Source: CAYPGT01 sp964512985 (GTDB lineage Bacteria > Cyanobacteriota > Vampirovibrionia > LMEP-6097). Taken from it: DNA of 64,000 nt. The first letter of the stretch is position 1. Every line of letters starts with the position of its first letter. The stretch lies in assembly GCA_964512985.1 (NCBI GenBank), contig CAZELI010000010.1, positions 4,863-68,862 of the forward strand. Direction: 5' to 3'. The notes below the pieces were generated by a model, which was given only the letters and a program-made list of their open reading frames with translations, ran no database searches and was not told the origin of the DNA. This document shows positions 57,911 through 64,000 of this stretch, piece by piece. The position numbers and the translations under genes are program-made.

Positions 57911-59258
57911 TAGCTTTAGTATAAACTAATTTTATAAACTGATTACCTCTGTCCTCATAGCCAGTAAACATATCAAAGCTTGAACTAGCAGGCGCAAGTA
58001 CCACTGGTATATTCGGAATATTTTTAGCATATTCACAAGCTAAATCTACTGCTTCATTCAAGCTGGCAGCTTCTTTGACCATAGCAAAATCTTTAGCTTT
58101 TAAAGCGTCACTAATAGAAGATTTGAGTTCACCTATGGCTACTACTCCTTGACATTTTTCAATTAATTTATCTATAAAACTATTCATATCTAGGTTTTTA
58201 TTTTTGCCGCCTACTATAGCAATAGACTTATCAAAAGCCTCTAAAGCTTTAATAGCAGAATCTGGATTAGTAGCTTTACTATCGTTATAGAACTTATGTC
58301 CATCTATAGTCGCCACATACTCTAATCTATGAGGCACTGGTTTAAAAGTTTTAAGTTTCTCTATGATTTGTTTATTGCTTACACCTACAGAGCTCGATGT
58401 TAGAACCGCCGCTAGAATATTAGAATAGTTATGCTTACCTACTAGATTTAATTCAGTGACATTAATAAGCTTCTCACCATTTAAATAAAGTATTTCATCC
58501 TTATAATAAGCTCCTGGATTGGTTTCTAGCTCAGTAGAAAAGAACCTTACATTAGATTTATCCACTGCAAGTTCTCGTACTATTGGATCATCATAGTTCA
58601 TCACAAGAGTTTTACCAGATACATCTTTAAAGATTTTAGCCTTCGCATTTCTATATTCTTCTAAGCTTGAATGCCAATCAAGATGATCATCGGTCAAGTT
58701 TAAATACACTGACAGATCTGGAAGATATTTATCATCATCTAAAATATTTGAATAAAATAATTGAAAAGAACTTAATTCAAGTACAAGAACATCTTGGTTA
58801 GGGACTTCCGGAAACTCTAAAAACGGCTTACCAATATTACCAAGTCCTTCAGTTTCTAGAATATGCGCCACTAAAGCAGTAGTAGTAGTCTTACCATTGG
58901 TACCAGTAATAGCAATCTTGCGAGCAGAAGAGACCATTAACAGAAGATCTAAGTCCGTACCAAAACTTGCACCAGAGATACGCACCATATCCATCACTGG
59001 TGCCTTAGGTGGAATACCAGGGCTAACCATTATAAACAGCTCACTAGCGCCATTCCAAGTGATGAAGCTCTTACTCTGCTGACCCAGCTCAAACTCTACT
59101 CCCCGAGCTTCTAACGCAGTAATCTCAGCTTCTTGTAATTTATCTCTGCTCTTAAGCTCAGAGACTCTAATGCAGGTTGCTGGATAATTAGCTAAGAAAA
59201 ATTCTATAGTGCTAATCGCACTTTTACCAAAGCCAAGGATTGTAAGATACTTGAACAC
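57888..59258 (-). CDS. murD: UDP-N-acetylmuramoyl-L-alanine:D-glutamate ligase
   Basis: Adds D-Glu to UDP-MurNAc-L-Ala. N-domain ILGFGKSAIS (7-16), ATP loop ITGTNGKTTTTA (near 115-126), ELSSFQLFYS, NLTDDHLDWH, NDSKATNPDSAIKAL and VGGKNKNLD. 456 residues, normal. It starts with GTG at 59258; TATAAT lies 6 nt upstream, so the message is probably leaderless. It ends in the translational overlap with ftsW. Confidence 0.95.
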   Translation of the reverse strand: MFKYLTILGFGKSAISTIEFFLANYPATCIRVSELKSRDKLQEAEITALEARGVEFELGQQSKSFITWNGASELFIMVSPGIPPKAPVMDMVRISGASFGTDLDLLLMVSSARKIAITGTNGKTTTTALVAHILETEGLGNIGKPFLEFPEVPNQDVLVLELSSFQLFYSNILDDDKYLPDLSVYLNLTDDHLDWHSSLEEYRNAKAKIFKDVSGKTLVMNYDDPIVRELAVDKSNVRFFSTELETNPGAYYKDEILYLNGEKLINVTELNLVGKHNYSNILAAVLTSSSVGVSNKQIIEKLKTFKPVPHRLEYVATIDGHKFYNDSKATNPDSAIKALEAFDKSIAIVGGKNKNLDMNSFIDKLIEKCQGVVAIGELKSSISDALKAKDFAMVKEAASLNEAVDLACEYAKNIPNIPVVLAPASSSFDMFTGYEDRGNQFIKLVYTKASESVPTS

Positions 59259-59264
59259 GATTTT

Positions 59265-59270
59265 ATTATA
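59265..59270 (-). promoter_or_regulatory. -10 box (TATAAT) 6 nt before murD
   Basis: A perfect minus-strand hexamer between the phosphatase gene and murD. It would give murD-ftsW their own leaderless transcript, separate from the upstream signalling genes. Confidence 0.55.
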
Positions 59271-59289
59271 ACGTATACTTTTGCTGTCC

Positions 59290-61689
59290 CTACCAATAAT
59301 AAAAAAGCCCTAGATGATTACCTAAGTAATTCCAAGTCACTCTATCAAAGATTTCTAATAATAAAGGAATGCCTCTACCACCCTCATTATCAAATATTAC
59401 TTCATCAATATTAGCCTGGTTATAAACTTGCCAATTAAATCCTGGACCAGGGTCAATTAGGGTCATCTTAAATGATCCAGGACCCACTCTATAGCCAACT
59501 CGGACACTACCATATGGATTTTTCTTTAAACCATAGCGTACTGCATTCGCAATCGCTTCAGTAATACCTAAGCGTAGATTAATTGCTCGTTCCTTGGGCA
59601 TACCGGCTTCTAAACATTCTGTAGCAATCTGCTCTAGAAGTTCCACAACCTTATTAGAGTCAGTAGCAGAGAAATCATAAATATTAAAGCTTACTTGCTG
59701 TAAGCTAATCATTAAGCGGTCATCAGTGAGAGGTGTTGCACCACTTAAAGCATTAAGTGTTTCATTCAATTCAAAAGTTATTTCTTTTACATCTTGATCT
59801 TTAACCCTATCCAGAACCTTATAAACCCAATCCTTCGGAACAAACTCACCATCAGGCATACGTTGATCCATTACCCCATCAGTAAATAGCACCATCTTAT
59901 CCCCAGCCTTAAAATCAATAACCTTAGCTTCGTAAGCTTCTTCTATCTCACGAGGATTAATTAATCCTAATGGCACTCCACTATCTTCGTTTTGATTAAG
60001 CTGTCTTACTGTTCCTGCTTGAATCACAAAAGGATTCAAATGACCTGCATTAGTATAGGTCAAAGATTCATTATAAAGATCAAAAACTCCATACCAAGCA
60101 GTCGCATAGAAATCCGAACTTGCGTTTTGTTCTAGAATAGATTGACAAAGAAAACTTATCATCTTCTCTGGGAACCAAGCTAGAGCAGAGTTTCGCACAG
60201 CTGAGTTAAACTCCCCAAGTAAATATCCCGTAAGTAAAGCAGCAGCAGGACCCTTACCAGATACATCACCAATCAAGACTCCGATTCTATCAGGAGCCAA
60301 TTCTGCTACCCAATAGAAATCTCCCGAAACGTTACTATGAGCTTTATAGAATACTGATGTCTCAAGATTAACATTCACTACATCGCCACCAATAAGTGAG
60401 GTCTGTACTCTAGCTGCTTGTTTTAATTCACGAGATAGTTTTTCTTGATAAGAATTAAGCTTCTCATACATACGTGACTGCGTCATAGCCACTATCACTT
60501 GTGAACCTGCAGACTCTACAAAGCTCACCTCATCAGGAGTCCAAATACGACGAGTAAAACTATGAAACACAATCCAACCCTGCATTATCCCCTGGAAATG
60601 CAATGGACAAGCTAAAGCTGAGACTGCGCCACTCAGTTCAAGTTCAGCTGCTTCTTCATCACTTAACTTAGTTAAATGCTCTTCTGTTAATAAATTATCA
60701 ACTACTATTGGCTTGAAACTACCACCCTCAAGAAATTTATCTAATATTAAATACTTAGTAGTATTAGCAATACTATGAACCCCTTCCTCACAATACTCAT
60801 CACTAATATATCCATCAAAATACAAAAAACACCTAGAAGCTTTCAGCGCCAAACCTAGTTCATTAACGGTTCTAGCGAGAATTTCACTAAGATTCAAACT
60901 TGATCTAATCTGAGTTGTTAGATTGTTCAGTAATTCAGCATATTCAGTACGTTTACGTGCTTCCTGATAAAGCAATGCTTTCTCTATAGCACTAGATAAA
61001 GGAATCACAATAGACTGCAATAAATCTACTTCGCGATTATTCCATTCTCTATCTTTAGCACATTGCTGCACATATAGCACCCCCAGAACCTTGTCAGCCA
61101 AAGCATATAAAGGAAATGCCATAAACGATTTAGCAGAATCCAAAAACATATCGCTGTTTTTATCATCAAGCTTATTCTCAATTACAGCAGATTTAATCCT
61201 AAGCACTTTACGTATACAGGAGTTTTTCTTTACAGTCTGAAGCTTGAGCTGTTTGTCACTTTCTATTAGACGCTCATCCCCCACGATAGTACGAGAATAA
61301 GCTTCAGTAGCATATTCTTCTATCTCCAATAAATTATGTGAATCAAATAAAACAATCCCACAACGATCCACTTCCAAGTGAGTGCCTATTTCTTCTACCG
61401 TAAGCGCCATAACAGAATTAAGATAGAAAGAACTATGAATCTTCTCAACCCATTTATTTATGAGCTTTTCTTTCTCAGCACGTGAGTTGGCTATCTGTCT
61501 TTCTTGAATTAAAGCTAAGGTTGTATTCTGCAAATGCCGAGCCAGGTCTTCTGTCTCAGCAATAGTTTTCTTCATCATCGAAGTTTTATCTTCGTTTAAT
61601 TTACGCTCAGTATTTAGCTTCAGTTCAAGCTCTTGGACTTTTTCCTCTAGATCATTCTCCAGATCTTGCTTGTTTGTATAATCGCTCAT
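59290..61689 (-). CDS. RsbU-like PP2C phosphatase with two GAF domains and a fused HATPase
   Basis: 799 residues: N-terminal coiled coil (about 5-85), GAF-like domains at about 95-240 and 265-415, a second coiled coil, a PP2C/SpoIIE domain (about 440-650; SGDFYWVAEL, IGDVSGKGPAAALLTG, NAGHLNPF, LFTDGVMDQR carry the metal Asp residues) and a C-terminal RsbW-type HATPase (about 665-799; N-box GITEAIANAVRYGL, then DPGPGFNW). It thus joins a phosphatase and an anti-sigma-type kinase in one chain, acting on the STAS protein encoded 7 bp upstream. Confidence 0.92.
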   Translation of the reverse strand: MSDYTNKQDLENDLEEKVQELELKLNTERKLNEDKTSMMKKTIAETEDLARHLQNTTLALIQERQIANSRAEKEKLINKWVEKIHSSFYLNSVMALTVEEIGTHLEVDRCGIVLFDSHNLLEIEEYATEAYSRTIVGDERLIESDKQLKLQTVKKNSCIRKVLRIKSAVIENKLDDKNSDMFLDSAKSFMAFPLYALADKVLGVLYVQQCAKDREWNNREVDLLQSIVIPLSSAIEKALLYQEARKRTEYAELLNNLTTQIRSSLNLSEILARTVNELGLALKASRCFLYFDGYISDEYCEEGVHSIANTTKYLILDKFLEGGSFKPIVVDNLLTEEHLTKLSDEEAAELELSGAVSALACPLHFQGIMQGWIVFHSFTRRIWTPDEVSFVESAGSQVIVAMTQSRMYEKLNSYQEKLSRELKQAARVQTSLIGGDVVNVNLETSVFYKAHSNVSGDFYWVAELAPDRIGVLIGDVSGKGPAAALLTGYLLGEFNSAVRNSALAWFPEKMISFLCQSILEQNASSDFYATAWYGVFDLYNESLTYTNAGHLNPFVIQAGTVRQLNQNEDSGVPLGLINPREIEEAYEAKVIDFKAGDKMVLFTDGVMDQRMPDGEFVPKDWVYKVLDRVKDQDVKEITFELNETLNALSGATPLTDDRLMISLQQVSFNIYDFSATDSNKVVELLEQIATECLEAGMPKERAINLRLGITEAIANAVRYGLKKNPYGSVRVGYRVGPGSFKMTLIDPGPGFNWQVYNQANIDEVIFDNEGGRGIPLLLEIFDRVTWNYLGNHLGLFYYW

Positions 61690-61696
61690 TGCTATA

Positions 61697-62014
61697 TCAG
61701 CTTGTTTTAGATATGATTCTTGTTAGCTGATGTAATCTTGCTATGCGCAATAAAGCCTGCACATCATCTATAACATTGTATAATTCAAGTTCTGCACCAA
61801 TCATCTTACATTCTTTCCAAAGTCTCACAAAAGAACCCATGCCAGCACTATCCAAAAAATGTAAATCAGCACAATCTACTTTCACTTTGGACTGCTCCTT
61901 CAAATGGGGTAGTACAGTTTCCTTAAAATGTTCTGCATCACTGTATAGTAATTGTCCGCTTATTTCTAACTCTAGTAAATGTTCATTGTCGTGCTTGATG
62001 CTTAATTTCAACAT
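61697..62014 (-). CDS. STAS-domain anti-sigma-factor antagonist
   Basis: 105 residues from ATG 62014, chosen because GAGGATT lies about 9 nt upstream and STAS proteins start this way (MLKLSIKHDNEHLLELEISGQL). A longer frame with a hydrophobic N-terminus would run into the divergent amidohydrolase gene. The phosphorylatable Ser is in HFLDSAGMGSFV. It is the switch partner of the phosphatase/kinase immediately downstream in a two-gene operon. Confidence 0.9.
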   Translation of the reverse strand: MLKLSIKHDNEHLLELEISGQLLYSDAEHFKETVLPHLKEQSKVKVDCADLHFLDSAGMGSFVRLWKECKMIGAELELYNVIDDVQALLRIARLHQLTRIISKTS

Positions 62015-62042
62015 AAAAAAATAATCCTCAGCTAGTTGCCCT

Positions 62043-63275
62043 ATGCTATATAATCGATATACCCACAATATAATTATCAAAAACCCAAACGAGGTTATTA
62101 AAAATGCTGTCATTACTGAAAAAAACGGTATTACTTGTATCCAAAAAATTACTGATTTAAATCAAATCAAAAATCAGCCACAGCAAATAATCATACCTGG
62201 CCTAATTAATTTGCATTGCCATCTGGTCTATACTGGTATTAGAACTCCGTCTCAAAGCCTCTTTCCATGGATCGGCGAATTGTTAAAGATACAGCAAATG
62301 GAGGAGAGTGACCTACCTAGTCTAAAAGAATTAGGACAAGTCTCAGGTGTTAGTCTTAACCGAACACTCTTAGGTGCTAAACAAGCAAAGGACTACGGAA
62401 CTATTTACCTCATAGAAAACTCTCATCAACCTTTAGCAAGCTTCCAAGCCATGAAACAAGCTGGTCTGCAAGGTTTGATTGGTATAGAAGTTTTCGGATC
62501 AGACCCAAGCAAGGCTAGTGAAATCTTCTCTAATACTCTCTCAGTGTTAGATTCATTACCATCAGATTCCCGTATACAATTCACTCTCTCGCCGCATGCA
62601 AGCTACGATGTCTCACCAGCACTCTGGAAACTTTGCCAGAATTGGTGTGATGAACATAAAGTACCGCTCTTAACCCATGTAGCAGAAAGCTTAGCAGAGG
62701 AAGCATGGTTCCAAGACAGTCAGTCTCCTCAAGCCCAATCAGCAAGAGAGTTCTGGTCAAGCATTAACACTCTAGATGTAAAACTAAAACATTGGAAACC
62801 TTATCCAAGCTCTGTGCAATATTTAGAAGCTAATAATATGCTCTCTACTAATATGCTCATCACTCATGCAGTACATGCTTCTAAAACGGATCTCGAGATA
62901 CTTAAATCATATGGTGCTAAATTAGTCAGCTGTCCGCGTTCTAATCAGCATCTGGGTAATGGTCTTCCTAATTATGATTTATGGCAAGAGTTGAATATAA
63001 ATTTTGGAATTGGGACTGATAGTGAAGCTTCTAATGAGAATCTGGATCTACGTGCGGAGGCTAATGCGATTCCTGGGCTCAGTGCTAAACAACGCTTTGA
63101 ATTAATTACTAATAAAGCAGCAGCCCTATTAGGACGTAAGGATTTAGGGATAATTCAAGAAGGTATTAATAGCGATTATATTACTCTTGAAATATTAGAC
63201 GATAATATAGACCTTAATAATTGTGATCCGTTTGAATTAGTGATGGATACTGAGCTGACTAGAGTGATGGATTAA
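62043..63275 (+). CDS. Amidohydrolase (SsnA/MtaD-type deaminase family)
   Basis: 410 residues of the TIM-barrel amidohydrolase family. Metal ligands: HxH in INLHCHL, His in LLTHVAESLAEEAW, His in LITHAVHA, Asp in GIGTDSEASNENL. These match cytosine/guanine/S-adenosylhomocysteine deaminases and chlorohydrolase-like proteins; substrate undetermined. There is a 28-bp gap to the divergent STAS gene and a 17-bp convergent overlap with the last gene. Confidence 0.9.
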   Translation: MLYNRYTHNIIIKNPNEVIKNAVITEKNGITCIQKITDLNQIKNQPQQIIIPGLINLHCHLVYTGIRTPSQSLFPWIGELLKIQQMEESDLPSLKELGQVSGVSLNRTLLGAKQAKDYGTIYLIENSHQPLASFQAMKQAGLQGLIGIEVFGSDPSKASEIFSNTLSVLDSLPSDSRIQFTLSPHASYDVSPALWKLCQNWCDEHKVPLLTHVAESLAEEAWFQDSQSPQAQSAREFWSSINTLDVKLKHWKPYPSSVQYLEANNMLSTNMLITHAVHASKTDLEILKSYGAKLVSCPRSNQHLGNGLPNYDLWQELNINFGIGTDSEASNENLDLRAEANAIPGLSAKQRFELITNKAAALLGRKDLGIIQEGINSDYITLEILDDNIDLNNCDPFELVMDTELTRVMD

Positions 63276-63963
63276 GGTCAGTATGCAGTTTTCGCAAATC
63301 ATCTAACGATTCTTGATCACTATAAAGATTAGTTAACTCTATAGTAATAGCTTTTAAATCTCTACTGGTAAATGCTTTAGGAATTCCTATAATGCGACTT
63401 GCTATATTCATCAAATTAGCTCTACATTTATCAAGTTCTAACCCTACTTCTTGTTTACCCGAATACGAAGCTGGTACAATATTTGACCAAGGAAAATTTC
63501 CTCGAAAAATAATTTGTATAGGTGGACAAGAACCTACTACAGGCTTTCCAGGTTGAATAATAACTTGAAGATTAGGATCAACTGATTTAAGAAATTCACC
63601 AAGACCACTAATATTTTTACTAACAAACTCTAAATCTGTTCTAAATGGTTTAGTATATGTATAATCTTTAATTACAGCTTCTATTCCTAATGATGCTCGA
63701 ATTGACTCAGAAAACTGCTTAGTTATATCGTTGACTGAATAATCTTTAACAGTAATAACTTCAGATTTTTTAGAATTAAATATTAGAGAACCAAAATAAT
63801 CAACCAATGGAAGACTATAAGATTGTAGATAAAAATATGCTTGAGTTAATAAAGAAGCTTGTTGCTTTAAATCACAAACTAGGGCTTCAAATCTCGGTAC
63901 AAGGGACTCTACCCTCTCCATATTACCTTGAGCAATATTACTTCTCACCTTATCAACTTTCAA
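63259..63963 (-). CDS. Hypothetical protein
   Basis: 234 residues, soluble, with LVPRFEALVCDLKQQASLL near the start and IQIIFRGNFPWSN in the middle. No domain is recognised. The start is TTG at 63963; a later GTG or ATG (MERVESLV) is possible, so the N-terminus is uncertain. It overlaps the amidohydrolase end by 17 bp. Confidence 0.65.
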   Translation of the reverse strand: MKVDKVRSNIAQGNMERVESLVPRFEALVCDLKQQASLLTQAYFYLQSYSLPLVDYFGSLIFNSKKSEVITVKDYSVNDITKQFSESIRASLGIEAVIKDYTYTKPFRTDLEFVSKNISGLGEFLKSVDPNLQVIIQPGKPVVGSCPPIQIIFRGNFPWSNIVPASYSGKQEVGLELDKCRANLMNIASRIIGIPKAFTSRDLKAITIELTNLYSDQESLDDLRKLHTDLNPSL

Positions 63964-64000
63964 AAGTAACTAATCTATACTGATTTTAGAGACTAGTGTT

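Noticed and set aside
62015..62113. Membrane-anchored form of the STAS protein
   Set aside because: The longer frame overlaps the divergent amidohydrolase start, while a GAGGATT site supports ATG 62014.

Overview
The window is a 64 kb piece of an AT-rich chromosome (roughly 35-37% GC by eye) from a Gram-negative, flagellated bacterium. LPS and outer-membrane functions are present (LptC and LptA/OstA relatives, KdsA, a GT9 heptosyltransferase, a C-terminal-Phe beta-barrel protein, RlpA), as are flagellar genes (hook and rod proteins, FliP, FliQ). Genes lie on both strands in short operons of 1-5 genes with housekeeping functions scattered, and there is no prophage, IS element, rRNA, tRNA or CRISPR array. 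The 75-residue ferredoxin, the FMN-dependent glutamate-synthase-like protein, the YtxH-type protein and the GAF-PP2C-HATPase/STAS module would fit a non-photosynthetic relative of Cyanobacteria (Melainabacteria/Vampirovibrionia). This placement is inference from remembered family resemblance and is not proven here.

Layout: 0.1-4.5 kb holds feoB and two flagellar hook/rod genes. 4.5-9.7 kb (minus) holds trpB, pepP, a Cys/Met-metabolism PLP enzyme and an AAA/DUF4143 ATPase. 9.8-15.2 kb holds a lipoprotein, then a plus-strand run from the glutamate synthase relative through small membrane proteins to lptC and lptA. 15.3-21.9 kb holds an eroded antitoxin, a SIMPL protein, nagB-like/bioD/dicarboxylate symporter, epimerase, tmk and rplI. 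22-29.7 kb holds an MFS transporter, a very large unusual HAD/membrane protein, rlpA, panC and a second ATPase. 29.8-35.3 kb is a complete Bat (moxR-DUF58-DUF4381-batA-batBC) operon. 35.4-42.6 kb holds a beta-barrel protein, a diverged nagA, fur, a GT9 enzyme, fliP/fliQ and a third ATPase. 42.8-55.8 kb holds purA, yifB/comM with a toxin-antitoxin pair, prmC, coaX, ilvE, glcD, ferredoxin, a HEPN-MNT pair and an SDR. 55.9-64 kb holds kdsA, ftsW, murD, an RsbU-like phosphatase with its STAS partner, an amidohydrolase and a hypothetical gene.

The most unusual content lies between genes. There are at least five families of structured or repeated intergenic DNA: (A) eight copies of a ~105-bp palindromic repeat, one of which codes the end of PanC; (B) a ~73-bp hairpin in two convergent junctions that codes the C-termini of TrpB and KdsA; (C) three copies of a 31-bp palindrome; (D) an ~110-nt two-hairpin leader shared by fur and prmC that begins at the predicted transcription start and runs into the ribosome-binding site; (E) single structured elements after the SDR gene and between two Fur boxes. 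Each of the three AAA ATPase genes has its own inverted repeat in its promoter region; one is a five-half-site array with exact 29-bp phasing. Many first genes of transcripts have a TATAAT box only 6-11 nt before the start codon and no Shine-Dalgarno, which suggests widespread leaderless transcription. Fur boxes precede fur and the ferredoxin gene.
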